Shown here: positions 1 through 11,896 of the stretch, piece by piece
Numbering within the stretch: position 1 is the first letter of the stretch
Layout of the letters: each line of letters starts with the position of its first letter
Assembly (NCBI RefSeq): GCF_013266755.1
Contig: NZ_JABRWJ010000009.1
Coordinates: forward strand, 62,001-126,000
DNA: 64,000 bases
Source: Pseudaquabacterium terrae
GTDB taxonomy: Bacteria; Pseudomonadota; Gammaproteobacteria; Burkholderiales; Burkholderiaceae_C
Direction: 5' to 3'
Notes under the pieces: model-generated
Databases searched by the model: none
Told to the model about the DNA's origin: nothing
What the model saw: the letters and a program-made list of their open reading frames with translations, nothing else
Made by a program: the position numbers and the translations under genes

Positions 1-1
1 A

Positions 2-406
2 GGTTCGCACCGCCGCCGCGCGGTCAGCGAGATCAACATGGTGCCCTTCATCGACGTGATGCTGGTGCTGCTGATCATCTTCATGGTCTCCGCGCCGCTG
101 ATCCCCAGCGGCCTGGTCGAGCTGCCCTCGGTGGGCAAGGCGGCGCAGAAGCCGGACAAGGTGATCGAGGTCATCGTCGGCACCGACGAGCGCATCCGCC
201 TGCGCGTCGACGGCGGTGAACCGACGCCGACGACGATGAAGCAGCTCGGCGAGAAAGTGAAGCAGCTGCAGGCCGGCAATGCGCAGGTTCCGGTGGTGAT
301 CTCGGCCGACAAGAACGTCAAGTACGAGCAGGTCGTGCAGGCGATGGACCGGCTGCAGAAGAGCCAGATCGCGCGCGTCGGGCTGGCGGTGCGGCAGGGC
401 AATTGA
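2..406 (+). CDS. tolR: TolR/ExbD-family biopolymer transport protein (5' end outside window)
   Basis: Small inner-membrane protein of the proton-driven Tol (or Ton) motor; TolQ-TolR couple the proton-motive force to TolA and outer-membrane constriction. The reading frame is open from base 2, and the residues before the first in-window ATG (RRRAVSEINMVPFIDVML) are the conserved ExbD/TolR cytoplasmic lead-in, so the true start lies left of the window. The membrane helix carries the conserved Asp (PFIDVMLVLLIIFM), followed by a periplasmic domain ending VRQGN. A TolA-like gene starts 10 bases downstream, which favours tolR over exbD. Family assignment is firm; the Tol rather than Ton role rests on the neighbour. 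Confidence 0.9.
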   Translation, partial: GSHRRRAVSEINMVPFIDVMLVLLIIFMVSAPLIPSGLVELPSVGKAAQKPDKVIEVIVGTDERIRLRVDGGEPTPTTMKQLGEKVKQLQAGNAQVPVVISADKNVKYEQVVQAMDRLQKSQIARVGLAVRQGN

Positions 407-416
407 GGCTTCTCTC

Positions 417-1208
417 GTGACCTCGGCCGTCCTCGGTCCGCGCGACATCTGGAAGCCCGAGCAGCCGGGCGGCTTCGGCGTCGGCGCGATGATGGCGCTG
501 ATCGCGCATGCCGCGCTGGTGGCGATGCTGGCGGTCGGCGTCAACTGGCGCAGCAGCAGCCCGACCGAGACGATCGTCGCAGCCGAGCTGTGGGCCGCGG
601 TGCCCGAGATCGCCGCACCGAAGCCGGTCGAGCCGCCGCCGCAGCCGACGCCCAAACCGGTCGAGAAGCCCCAGCCCGACCCGCGCATCGAACAGCAGCA
701 GCGCGACGCGCAGATCGCGATCGAGAAGGCCGAGCGCGACAAGAAGCGCAAGCAGGAAGAGCTCGAGGAAAAGCTCAAGCAGGACAAGCTGAAGGAAGAG
801 AAGCTCAAGGAAGAAAAGAAGCGCACCGAGCTGGCCGCCAAGATGCGCGAGCAGCAGCTGGCGCGCCTGCGCGACCTGGCAGGCGCCACCGGCCCGGGCG
901 CGCCGACCTCCACCGGCACCGCCCAGCGCGACGCCGCACCGTCGAAGGACTACGGCGGCCGCATCAAGGCGCGCGTCAAGCCCAACATCCTGCTGACGGC
1001 CGAGATCCTCGGCAACCCGATCGCCGAGGTCGAGGTGCGCTGCGCGCCCGACGGCCGCATCGTCGGCCGCCGCATCGTCACGCCCAGCGGCAACCCGCTG
1101 TGGGACGAGACCGTGCTGCGGGCGATCGACCGCACCGAGGTCTTCCCGCGCGACATCGACGGGCGTGTGCCCTCCCCGATGCTGCTGAAGTTCGCGCGGC
1201 AGGAGTAG
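417..1208 (+). CDS. tolA: TolA-like cell envelope protein, TonB-type C-terminus
   Basis: Predicted periplasm-spanning link between the TolQR motor and Pal/outer membrane. The 263-residue product starts at GTG. It has one N-terminal membrane helix (about residues 22-43), a Pro-rich stretch, a long Lys/Glu/Arg-rich helical region (about 95-150, many KLK-EE blocks), and a C-terminal domain beginning near YGGRIKARVKPNI that resembles the TolA/TonB C-terminus. It follows tolR closely, as in tol operons. tolB and pal, which often follow, are not here: the next genes are on the opposite strand. A TonB-family alternative is possible, but the helical domain favours TolA. Confidence 0.82.
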   Translation: MTSAVLGPRDIWKPEQPGGFGVGAMMALIAHAALVAMLAVGVNWRSSSPTETIVAAELWAAVPEIAAPKPVEPPPQPTPKPVEKPQPDPRIEQQQRDAQIAIEKAERDKKRKQEELEEKLKQDKLKEEKLKEEKKRTELAAKMREQQLARLRDLAGATGPGAPTSTGTAQRDAAPSKDYGGRIKARVKPNILLTAEILGNPIAEVEVRCAPDGRIVGRRIVTPSGNPLWDETVLRAIDRTEVFPRDIDGRVPSPMLLKFARQE

Positions 1209-1226
1209 CGCGAAGACCCCGGCCTG

Positions 1227-1703
1227 CTAACTCCGGATATCCCCGCCGGCGATCCAGCGCCGCAGCAGCCAATGGTCCACTGACCAGCGCCCCGGCCCCC
1301 ACAGCAGCAGCCCGATCAGCAGGCTGCCCCAGAACATGTGCTGCTGCAGCGCAGCGTCGGTGATCTCGGGCAGCGCGATCACCGCAACCGCATTGACGAC
1401 GAACAGCCCCAGCGCGCCGAAGCGGGTCGCGATGCCCAGCGCCAGCAGCAGCGGCAAGACCAGCTCGGCGGCGGTGCCGAGCATCGCGGCCAGCATCGGC
1501 GACAGCAGCGGCACGTGGTACTCGTCCATGAACAGCGCGAGCGTGGTGTCCCAGTCGCGCAGCTTGGTCAGCCCGGAATAGAAGAACACCTTCGCGACGT
1601 ACAGGCGCGCGGCCAGCAGCGCCAGCGGCTGCAGGGCCTCGAGCAGGTGGGTGATGCGCATCGCTGGCACCGCCAGCGCGCGCAGGGTGGAAGTCCCGTT
1701 CAT
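1227..1703 (-). CDS. DoxX-family membrane protein of the bufferin operon
   Basis: Last gene of the bufferin operon; 158 residues with four hydrophobic segments typical of DoxX (LAARLYVAKVFFYSGLTKL, then three more). The ATG at 1703 overlaps the stop of the DUF2063 gene (ATGA), indicating translational coupling. The same set of DUF2282, DUF692, DUF2063 and DoxX genes is known as gigPABT in Cupriavidus metallidurans, where the DoxX member is gigT. DoxX proteins are usually assigned to membrane redox or quinol-linked roles, and its role in bufferin maturation or metal handling is unproven. Longer upstream starts in this frame would run into the neighbouring gene and are rejected. Confidence 0.85.
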   Translation of the reverse strand: MNGTSTLRALAVPAMRITHLLEALQPLALLAARLYVAKVFFYSGLTKLRDWDTTLALFMDEYHVPLLSPMLAAMLGTAAELVLPLLLALGIATRFGALGLFVVNAVAVIALPEITDAALQQHMFWGSLLIGLLLWGPGRWSVDHWLLRRWIAGGDIRS

Positions 1704-2521
1704 CGTTCCTCTTCTCCGGAAAATTCCAGGCACGGCAGCACCGCTGCCAGCCAGCCGTGCTGCAGCGCCTGCAGCAGCCAGGGTTCGAACTGAAATTCGG
1801 CGCCGGCGGCGTCGAGCGCCAGTGCCAGCGGCCGCGCCGCGAGCAGCGCGGTGGTGAAGGCGGCGTCGGCATCCGCCAGCGCCAGCACACGCGGGCGCCA
1901 GCCTTCGCGCCAGACCAGCGCGTGCTCGCCGGTGCCGGCCTCCAGCGCCGCGCGCACGCGGCTGAAACGGTCGGCCTCGCTGCTGCGGTGCGCGTGCCAG
2001 ATCGCGGCCACCGGCCAGCGCGAGGACACCAGCAGCACACTCGGCCGCAGCACCATCGCCAGCGCCTCGGGCGCATCGGTGCCCAGCCGTGGCAGGCCTT
2101 CGGGCGGCTGGTGCACGTCGGCGGCGGCTTCGGCGCGGTGCACCGCCCAATCCAGCCGCGCGGCGTCGGCCAGATACGGCACGTCGGCCAGCTGCGGATC
2201 GGCGGCGATGAAGCCGGGCAAGGCCGCGCCATAGGCTGCCATATCACCGCAGGTGGGCGGCTGCGCGCGCCAGAAGGCCGCGGCCAGCGCCACGAAGCTC
2301 GCTTCGCCGACGAGCTGCTCGACGGTCGGGAATGCCGTGGCCAGCGCGCGCCCGGCCACGGCCTCGCCGTTGCTGCGGTAGGCCGCCAGCGAACGCTGCT
2401 CGCGTGCCGGCGTCTCGCGCAGCCAGCCGCGCAGCGCACCCTCGGGGGCCTCGCGCCACAGCGAGCGCAGCAGCAGTTGCTGGCGCAGCGCTTCGCGCTC
2501 GCGCGCGTCGGTGCAGCTCAT
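1700..2521 (-). CDS. bufC: DUF2063 / BufC-HvfC-type partner protein of the MNIO enzyme
   Basis: 273-residue protein with an N-terminal DUF2063 (HvfC/BufC) domain: a helical part around residues 10-100 including [20 protein letters not shown], then a less conserved C-terminal half. In bufferin and HvfABC systems this protein is the partner of the DUF692 iron enzyme and helps bind or present the precursor peptide. Older databases label it a putative DNA-binding domain protein, which is probably misleading. Its start overlaps the bufB stop by four bases, and its stop overlaps the doxX start, so the genes are tightly coupled. It corresponds to gigB of the gold-induced gig operon. Confidence 0.87.
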   Translation of the reverse strand: MSCTDAREREALRQQLLLRSLWREAPEGALRGWLRETPAREQRSLAAYRSNGEAVAGRALATAFPTVEQLVGEASFVALAAAFWRAQPPTCGDMAAYGAALPGFIAADPQLADVPYLADAARLDWAVHRAEAAADVHQPPEGLPRLGTDAPEALAMVLRPSVLLVSSRWPVAAIWHAHRSSEADRFSRVRAALEAGTGEHALVWREGWRPRVLALADADAAFTTALLAARPLALALDAAGAEFQFEPWLLQALQHGWLAAVLPCLEFSGEEER

Positions 2522-3396
2522 GCGACCACCGCCTCTTCCGCGCGGCAGCACACCGCCTCGTCGACGATGCGCTGCGCGATCGCCGCCTCGTCGAGCAGCA
2601 CGTCCAGCGGCGGCAGGTCGGTGTCCCATTCGATCAGCGTCGGCACGGCACCGAGCCGTTCGATCGCATGGCGATAGGCCTGCCAGACCGGCGCGGCGAC
2701 GCGGCTGCCGTGGTCGTCGATGACGATGTCGCCCAGGTCGGCGTGGCCGGCCAGGTGGATCTCGCCGACCGCGGACGGATCCAGCGCATCGATGAAATCG
2801 CAGGTCGTGCGCAGCGCCGGCACGCCGGCGTTCAGCGCATTGACGACCAGGTTGTTGATGTCCAGCAGCAGGCCGCAGCCGGTGCGGCGTGCCAGCCGGT
2901 TGAAGAAATCGGCCTCGGCCAGGCTGTCGTCGGCCCAGCGCAGGTAGGCGCTCAGGTTCTCGACCAGCAGCGGCCGCTTCAGCCGATCCTGCACGCGCTG
3001 CACGTTGGCCGCCATGATGGCCAGCGACGCCGGCGTGAAGGCGATCGGCAGCAGGTCGTTGGCATGCAGAACCGGCTTGGCCGGAGCCAGCGGCGCGCGG
3101 GCGAAGCTGGCGTGATCGCTGACGCGCACCGGATCGATGCGCTCGACGAGTTGTGCCAGCCGGTCGAGGTGCCACGGATCGAGCCCGGCGGCCGAGCCGA
3201 GGGCCAGGCCGACGCCGTGCAGGCTGACCGGATAGGCCGCGCGGCCTTCTTCCAGCACGGCCAGCGCGGCGCCGCCCTCGGCGAAGAAGTTCTCCGAATG
3301 CACCTCGATGAACGCCAGCGCCGGCCGGCGCTGCATCAGCTCGGCGTAGTGCGGCTGGCGCCAGCCGATGCCGGCGTGGAGTTCGGGGCTGCTCAT
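2518..3396 (-). CDS. bufB: DUF692 multinuclear non-haem iron enzyme (BufB/MbnB-like)
   Basis: 292-residue TIM-barrel protein of the MNIO family (DUF692), which uses a multi-iron centre to modify cysteines of precursor peptides (MbnB, HvfB, BufB). Expected metal-site segments are visible in order: [47 protein letters not shown] and DDHG. It lies 31 bases downstream of the DUF2282 precursor and overlaps the DUF2063 gene. In bufferin 1-type systems the enzyme converts core cysteines to 5-thiooxazoles; that this occurs here is inferred from family and synteny. It corresponds to gigA. Confidence 0.92.
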   Translation of the reverse strand: MSSPELHAGIGWRQPHYAELMQRRPALAFIEVHSENFFAEGGAALAVLEEGRAAYPVSLHGVGLALGSAAGLDPWHLDRLAQLVERIDPVRVSDHASFARAPLAPAKPVLHANDLLPIAFTPASLAIMAANVQRVQDRLKRPLLVENLSAYLRWADDSLAEADFFNRLARRTGCGLLLDINNLVVNALNAGVPALRTTCDFIDALDPSAVGEIHLAGHADLGDIVIDDHGSRVAAPVWQAYRHAIERLGAVPTLIEWDTDLPPLDVLLDEAAIAQRIVDEAVCCRAEEAVVA

Positions 3397-3427
3397 CGGA
3401 GAACCGCTTCGCGTGAGGTCGTGGCGA

Positions 3428-3703
3428 TTACTTCTTGGCCTTGGCCTTGGCTTCCGCTTCGGACAAGCCCTTCATGTCCTTGCAGGTGCCCTTGGCGACG
3501 TACTTCCACTCGTCGGCGGCCATGTCGGCCTTCGACTGGCCGGCGCAGGAATGCGAGCCGGACAGGTTCGCGCAATCGTTCTGGCCCGCCTTGGCGATGC
3601 CGAAGCACTTCTCCTTTTCCTTGGCCTGCGCCGACACCTGGCCGACGAGACCGAGCGCGAGTGCCGAAGCCAGCGCGGAAGAGAGGATCAGACGTTGGTT
3701 CAT
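3428..3703 (-). CDS. bufA: DUF2282 bufferin precursor (BufA1-like copper-binding RiPP)
   Basis: 91-residue secreted precursor. Residues 1-27 form a signal peptide (hydrophobic [17 protein letters not shown], cleavage near VSAQA). The mature part has exactly four cysteines (33, 44, 53, 74) in the DUF2282 pattern [34 protein letters not shown], and ends in a Lys/Ala-rich tail. Bufferins of this type are made in the cytoplasm, modified on cysteines by DUF692 enzymes, exported, and bind copper. The start at 3703 is chosen because it opens the signal peptide; the frame extends 12 codons further but has no role there. First gene of its operon, divergent from the ECF sigma gene; matches gigP. Confidence 0.92.
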   Translation of the reverse strand: MNQRLILSSALASALALGLVGQVSAQAKEKEKCFGIAKAGQNDCANLSGSHSCAGQSKADMAADEWKYVAKGTCKDMKGLSEAEAKAKAKK

Positions 3704-3791
3704 GAAATGACTCCAGTGGGATGAGAGAACAGACAACAACGGATCAGCCTTGCGTTCCGTTCACCTCGTCTGCAAGGCAGCAGCGGGTGAC

Positions 3792-3821
3792 GGACGTCTG
3801 TCGGCTGCCCCGGAGAATTCC
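3792..3821 (-). promoter_or_regulatory. Candidate ECF-type promoter of the bufferin operon
   Basis: On the minus strand GGAATTC (3821-3815) and GACGTCC (3798-3792) are separated by 16 bases, a spacing and -35 composition typical of ECF sigma promoters (GGAA..., about 16 bases, GTC). It lies about 90 bases upstream of bufA and within the divergent region shared with the ECF sigma gene. Inferred to be the site used by the adjacent sigma factor; not proven. Confidence 0.35.
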
Positions 3822-3859
3822 TTACACTGCCGGTCGTTTCAATCCCTCCGAAACCCTTC

Positions 3860-4423
3860 GTGACCGATTTCGCGCGCCAGGTCGAAACGCTGCGGCCGCA
3901 GCTGTTGCGTTTCGCGCGCAGCCAGTTGCGCAACGACGCCTGGGCCGAGGACGCGGTGTCCGAGACGCTGCTGGCGGCGCTGGAGAAGCCGCAGTCCTTC
4001 GCCGGCCAGTCGCAGCTGAAGACCTGGCTGATAGGAGTGCTCAAGCACAAGGTGGTCGACCAGCTGCGCCGCCACACGCGCGAGGCGACGATCCTCAGCA
4101 ACGACGACGGCGAGGACATCGACGAGGCGCTGTTCGACGAGACCGGCCACTGGCGCGACAAGCCCGCCGACTGGGGCGACCCCGAGCAGCACTGCGGCCA
4201 GCGCCAGTTCCTGATCGTGATGGAGGCCTGCATCGAGCTGCTGCCGCCGACGCAGGGGCGCGTCTTCATGATGCGCGAGTGGCTCGAGCTGGAGACCGAC
4301 GAGATTTGTAAGGAACTGCAGATCACGTCGACGAACCTGTGGGTCTTGCTGCACCGCGCCCGACTGCGGCTGCGGGATTGCCTGCAACTACGCTGGTTCG
4401 ACCGCCGGCCCGACACACGATGA
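3860..4423 (+). CDS. ECF sigma factor of the bufferin locus (RpoQ-like)
   Basis: 187-residue sigma-70-family factor with sigma2 (about residues 8-75, RFARSQLRNDAWAEDAVSET, then GQSQLKTWLIGVLKHKVVDQ) and sigma4 (about 125-175, EICKELQITSTNLWVLLHRA). It starts at GTG and lacks sigma3, as in ECF factors. It is divergent from bufABC-doxX and overlaps the zinc-finger anti-sigma gene (ATGA). In Cupriavidus metallidurans the equivalent factor RpoQ controls the gig operon, so control of bufA by this protein is a strong inference, possibly with autoregulation. Confidence 0.9.
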   Translation: MTDFARQVETLRPQLLRFARSQLRNDAWAEDAVSETLLAALEKPQSFAGQSQLKTWLIGVLKHKVVDQLRRHTREATILSNDDGEDIDEALFDETGHWRDKPADWGDPEQHCGQRQFLIVMEACIELLPPTQGRVFMMREWLELETDEICKELQITSTNLWVLLHRARLRLRDCLQLRWFDRRPDTR

Positions 4424-4614
4424 AACTGCGCCGCACCTGCAAGGAAGTGACCCGGCTGGTCCTCGAATCGGAGGACCGCTCGCTCAGCGCCGTCGAGAAG
4501 ATCGCGCTGCAGTTCCACTGGCGCGCCTGCGAGGCCTGCACGCGCTTTCGCGAACAGGCGCGCACGATGCGCCGGGCGATGGATCGCTGGCGCAGCTACC
4601 GCGACGAAGGCTGA
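4420..4614 (+). CDS. Small zinc-finger (zf-HC2-like) anti-sigma factor
   Basis: 64-residue soluble protein overlapping the sigma gene by four bases. It contains Cys7 and a later His33-x3-Cys37-x2-Cys40 cluster (HWRACEAC), the zinc-binding anti-sigma arrangement. There is no membrane helix, so sensing would be cytoplasmic. Copper or thiol-reactive metals could displace zinc and release the sigma factor; this mechanism is inference. Convergent with the pcp gene, which ends at the next base. Confidence 0.8.
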   Translation: MKLRRTCKEVTRLVLESEDRSLSAVEKIALQFHWRACEACTRFREQARTMRRAMDRWRSYRDEG

Positions 4615-5262
4615 TCAGTCGATCGTTCCGGCGGCCAATCGCAGATCGGTCGCACGCGTCAGCGTGATCGCCACCGCCAGCTCGATCGCCTGCACCTGCT
4701 GCACCAGCGACAACGGCCGCGCGCCGGGGTGGCGTGCCGCCTGCTCAGGCAGCGGCGGCAGGTGGATGAAGCCGCCGCGGATGCCGGGCGTCGCCTGCAG
4801 ATGCTGCATCAGGCCGAAGAAGACCTGGTTGCAGACGAAGGTGCCGGCGCTCTGCGACACCTCGGCCGGCAGCCCGGCTTCGCGCAGGCCGGCGCTGATC
4901 GCCTTGATGGGCAGGCTCGAGAAGAATGCCGCCGGCGCCTCGGCCTGCACCGGCTCGTCGACCGGCTGCGCGCCCAGGTTGTCCGGGATGCGCGCGTCGA
5001 CGATGTTGATCGCCACCCGCTCGATCGACACCGCCGAGCGGCTGCCGGCCAGGCCGAGCGCGATCACGCAGCGCGGCTTCAAGCCGTCGAGCGCGTCGAA
5101 CAGCAGCGGCAGCGCGGTGCGGAAGGCACACGGCAGGCGCCGCGCGACGATCCGGCGGCCAGCGATGCGCCGGCCATCGAGCGTGCGCGCGACTTCCCAC
5201 GACGGGTTCACCACGTCGCCGCCGAAGGGCTCGAAACCGGTGATCAGGACTTGGTCGTTCAT
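4615..5262 (-). CDS. pcp: Pyrrolidone-carboxylate (pyroglutamyl) peptidase I
   Basis: Cytosolic cysteine peptidase (family C15) that removes N-terminal 5-oxoproline from peptides. The 215-residue product matches the usual length and has the catalytic triad: Glu81 (VSIERVAIN), Cys144 (SAGTFVCNQVFF) and His167 (GGFIHLPP), plus the N-terminal ITGFEPFGG motif. It is the last gene of a minus-strand series with 5-oxoprolinase and a TRAP transporter, so 5-oxoproline released here can be opened to glutamate by the neighbouring enzyme. Confidence 0.95.
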   Translation of the reverse strand: MNDQVLITGFEPFGGDVVNPSWEVARTLDGRRIAGRRIVARRLPCAFRTALPLLFDALDGLKPRCVIALGLAGSRSAVSIERVAINIVDARIPDNLGAQPVDEPVQAEAPAAFFSSLPIKAISAGLREAGLPAEVSQSAGTFVCNQVFFGLMQHLQATPGIRGGFIHLPPLPEQAARHPGARPLSLVQQVQAIELAVAITLTRATDLRLAAGTID

Positions 5263-5271
5263 GGCATGGGT

Positions 5272-5850
5272 TCAGCCGAAGCCGCCGAGGCGCTGCAGCA
5301 CCGGCTGCAGCGCCGGCAGGTCCGGCGCCTGCCGCAGCAGCCGCTCGGGCGGACACCAAGGATAGGGCAGCTTCGTGACCCAGCCGATCAGCGCGGGCAA
5401 GACCTCCGGCGGCAGCAGCTGCATCTGCTCGATCGTGATGTGCAGCGACTGCACCAGGCCTGAGTCCGGCGCGAAGCGCCAGTCGTAGCGGCCGCAGCCG
5501 ACGCGGTTGATGCCCGAGCCCTTCTCCGACATCACCACCATCCAGTCGCAGCGCCACGAGGCCGACACCGCCGGCGGCGGAACGCCTAAGCAGAAGGTGT
5601 AGACGTTCTCGTAGCGCTGGTTGAAGCTCGTGACCAGCAGCTCGGCGATCGCCGCGCGGCCGGCGGTCAGTGCCGGGAAATGAATCGCCGCCGTCTGCAC
5701 CTGCATCTGCAGCCGCGCGTCGGCGGTGAAGGCCTGGCTCAGCAGGTGCGGTCGGTTGTGGTCCTTGCCGTGCAGATAACAGGTGATTGAATCGGCAGCC
5801 GTCGGCATCGTGTCGACAGGCCGTGCGGTGGTTCCGGGCATGCTGGACAT
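5272..5850 (-). CDS. SnoaL/NTF2-fold protein of the 5-oxoproline cluster
   Basis: 192-residue protein lying 11 bases downstream of oxoprolinase and 9 bases upstream of pcp. It looks like an NTF2/SnoaL-type alpha-plus-beta cone fold (an N-terminal helix followed by segments such as FNQRYENVYTFCLGVPPP and ASWRCDWMVVMSEKGSGINR). I do not recognise a named function. Several in-frame ATGs exist near the start (5850, 5841 and 5811); the first is given because it nearly abuts the upstream stop. It may bind or process a pathway intermediate; this is context only. Confidence 0.6.
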   Translation of the reverse strand: MSSMPGTTARPVDTMPTAADSITCYLHGKDHNRPHLLSQAFTADARLQMQVQTAAIHFPALTAGRAAIAELLVTSFNQRYENVYTFCLGVPPPAVSASWRCDWMVVMSEKGSGINRVGCGRYDWRFAPDSGLVQSLHITIEQMQLLPPEVLPALIGWVTKLPYPWCPPERLLRQAPDLPALQPVLQRLGGFG

Positions 5851-5861
5851 CGGACGCTGCG

Positions 5862-9500
<3,639 letters not shown>

Positions 9501-9506
9501 GGATCC

Positions 9507-10508
9507 TCAGCCTTGAGTGAAATAGGAGATGAACATCTGGTTCGCTTCGGGTCCGACCGAGCGGACCCATTCGAGGGACAACTTCTCGCCGAGCCGGCGC
9601 AGCGCCTGCGACAGCTCGGAGGTGACGGGCTCGATGCGCATGCCGTTGCCGCGCAAGGTCTCGACCGATTCGCGCGCCGCCTGTTCGCTCAGGCGCCAGC
9701 CGCGCTGCTCGGCGCTGACTGCCGCCTGCAGCAGCAGGCGCTGCTGCCCGGCATCGAGCTTGTCGAAGGCTTCCTTGCGCACCATCAGCAGGTTCTTCGG
9801 GAACCAGGCGTTGATCGGATAGTAGAACTTCAGGCCGCTCCAGACCTGGTTTTCGACTCCCGTGACCGCCGAGGTGATCATCGCGTTGATGCGCCCTTCG
9901 GCGAGCGCCTGGCCGACCTGGATCATCGGCACGTCGACGGCCTTCGCCTGCAGCAACTCGGCGATGCGCACGGTGGTGGAGTTGTAGGTGCGCATGTTGA
10001 GGCCGCGCAAGTCGGTGGCGCCGTTGATCGGGCGCTGCGAGAACAGACCCTGCGGCGGCCACGGCACCGCCATCAGCACGCGCAGGCCGCGACTGGCGAG
10101 GTTTGCCTCGATCAACGGCCGCTGGTGGCGCCACAACCGCCGTGCATCGTCGTAGCTGCGCACGATGAAGGGCACGCTGTCGGCGCCGGCCAGCGGCAGG
10201 TCCTTGACCAGCCCGGTCATGATCGCCTCGCCCAGCTCGGCCTTGCCGCTCATCAGCCCGGGCAGCATCTGCGGCAGCGGCAGCAGTTTGCCCTCGGTGT
10301 GCAGCTCGATGCGCAGCGCACCGGCGCTGAGCTGGGCCAGCTCGTCGGCGAACTGGCGCAGGTTCTGCCCGTGCAGCGAATCGGCGCGGTAGCCGGTGGC
10401 CAGGCGCCAGGTGTCTGCGGCCCGGGCCGGGATTCCCCAGGTGGCCCCCGCGGCCGCCAGCGCCAGCGCCAGGCAATCGCGGCGGGAGGAAGTGAGCTGC
10501 TCGGACAT
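9507..10508 (-). CDS. TRAP transporter solute receptor DctP, divergent paralogue
   Basis: Periplasmic substrate-binding protein of a TRAP transporter, 333 residues. The N-terminus has a twin-arginine-like signal (SSRRDCLALALAAAG) cleaved near ARAAD. The start at 10508 is preferred over the ATG at 10514 because AAGGAG lies six bases upstream of it. Family signatures include the receptor Arg region (RGLNMRTYNS) and PPQGLFSQ. It is less similar to the other two receptors here than they are to each other. It follows dctM and precedes oxoprolinase, suggesting 5-oxoproline or a related acid as ligand; Bordetella pertussis DctP6/DctP7 are known pyroglutamate-binding relatives. Confidence 0.88.
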   Translation of the reverse strand: MSEQLTSSRRDCLALALAAAGATWGIPARAADTWRLATGYRADSLHGQNLRQFADELAQLSAGALRIELHTEGKLLPLPQMLPGLMSGKAELGEAIMTGLVKDLPLAGADSVPFIVRSYDDARRLWRHQRPLIEANLASRGLRVLMAVPWPPQGLFSQRPINGATDLRGLNMRTYNSTTVRIAELLQAKAVDVPMIQVGQALAEGRINAMITSAVTGVENQVWSGLKFYYPINAWFPKNLLMVRKEAFDKLDAGQQRLLLQAAVSAEQRGWRLSEQAARESVETLRGNGMRIEPVTSELSQALRRLGEKLSLEWVRSVGPEANQMFISYFTQG

Positions 10509-10557
10509 CGACATCTCCTTCGGGCGCTAGGGAATTCGGACCGGAATCAGCGTGCGT

Positions 10558-11868
10558 TCAGCGTTCCTTGCCCATCACCAGGTCGGGAACGATCGTCACG
10601 ATGCTCGGGAACAGCGTGATCAGCGCGATGCACACCACCAGGCAGGCGAAGAACGGGATCGCCGCCTTGGCGATCGTGTTGCTGTCGCGCCCGGTCATGT
10701 TCTGCAGCACGAAGAGGTTGAAACCGACCGGCGGCGTGACCTCGGCGATCTCGACCAGCAGGATCACGAAGATGCCGAACCACACCAGGTCGAAGCCGGC
10801 CTTCTGCACCATCGGCATCACGACGGCCGCGGTCAGCACGATCATCGAGATGCCGTCGAGCGCGGTGCCGAGCACCAGGTAGACGACGACGAGCACCGAG
10901 ATCAGCGCGTAGGGCGACAGGTGCATCGCATGCACCCACTCGGCCAGCTCACGCGGGATGCCGGTGAAGGCCATCGTCTTGGTCAGAAAGGCCGCGCCGG
11001 CGAGGATGAACATGATCATGCAGCTGGTGCGGGCGGCGCCGAACAGGCTGTCCTTGAAGTTCTGCCACGACAGCGAGCGGCTCCACAGCGCCAGGCCCAG
11101 CGCACCGACGACGCCGTAGGCCGCGCATTCGGTGGCCGTGGCGAAGCCGGCGACCAGCACCCAGATGATGAAGATGATCAGCGCGCCGGTGGGGATCAGG
11201 TTGCGCGAGCGGCGCAGCTTCTCCATCAGCGTGGTCGGCGGCTCGGGCGGCGGCATCTTGTCCTTGTTGGCCAGGCTCCACCAGGCGATGTAGCCGGAGA
11301 ACAAGAGCATCAGCAGGATGCCGGGCAGGAAGCCGGCGAGGAAGACGCGGATGATCGACGCATCGGCCGCCACCGCGTAGACCACCATCGTGATCGACGG
11401 CGGGATCAGGATGCCCAGCGTGCCGGCGGTGGCCAACGAGCCGAGCGCCATCTTCTCGCTGTAGCCGCGCTTGCGCAGCTCCGGCAGCGCGACCTTCGAG
11501 ATCGTCGCGCAGGTCGCCGCCGACGAGCCCGACACCGAGCCGAAGATGCCGCAGCCGAGGATCGTCGTGTGCATCAGCCGGCCGGGGATGCGGTTCAGCC
11601 ACGGGCTCAGGCCTTCGAACATCTCTTCGCTCAGCTTGCTGCGAAAGAGGATCTCGCCCATCCAGATGAACAGCGGCAGCGCGGCCAGCTCCCACGAGGC
11701 ATTCGATTCCCAGAACGCCGAAAACAGGTTCTTGCCCGGCTCGGTCGTCGTGAAGAAGGCCTGGCCCACCCAGCCGCAGATGGCCAGGGTCATCGCGATC
11801 CAGACGCCGCCGGACAACAGCATCAACATCAACAGCAGCAGCGCGCCGCCGACCATCAGGGTATCCAT
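10558..11868 (-). CDS. dctM: TRAP transporter large permease DctM (system 1)
   Basis: 436-residue polytopic membrane protein with about 12 hydrophobic segments and the DctM signatures SGSSAATCATISKVALPELRK (quoted from its middle as GSSAATCATI), IPPSITMVVYAVAADASI and LVLGTALDGISMIVLTAAVV. It carries out sodium-coupled uptake of the ligand delivered by DctP. Order on the minus strand is dctP, dctQ, dctM, second dctP, oplAH. Its closest in-window relative is the dctM at 17056-18369, with long stretches of identity, so the two transporters look like a duplication. Confidence 0.95.
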   Translation of the reverse strand: MDTLMVGGALLLLMLMLLSGGVWIAMTLAICGWVGQAFFTTTEPGKNLFSAFWESNASWELAALPLFIWMGEILFRSKLSEEMFEGLSPWLNRIPGRLMHTTILGCGIFGSVSGSSAATCATISKVALPELRKRGYSEKMALGSLATAGTLGILIPPSITMVVYAVAADASIIRVFLAGFLPGILLMLLFSGYIAWWSLANKDKMPPPEPPTTLMEKLRRSRNLIPTGALIIFIIWVLVAGFATATECAAYGVVGALGLALWSRSLSWQNFKDSLFGAARTSCMIMFILAGAAFLTKTMAFTGIPRELAEWVHAMHLSPYALISVLVVVYLVLGTALDGISMIVLTAAVVMPMVQKAGFDLVWFGIFVILLVEIAEVTPPVGFNLFVLQNMTGRDSNTIAKAAIPFFACLVVCIALITLFPSIVTIVPDLVMGKER

Positions 11869-11896
11869 GCTTCAGATCCTTAGCGCGAAGTGCGCT

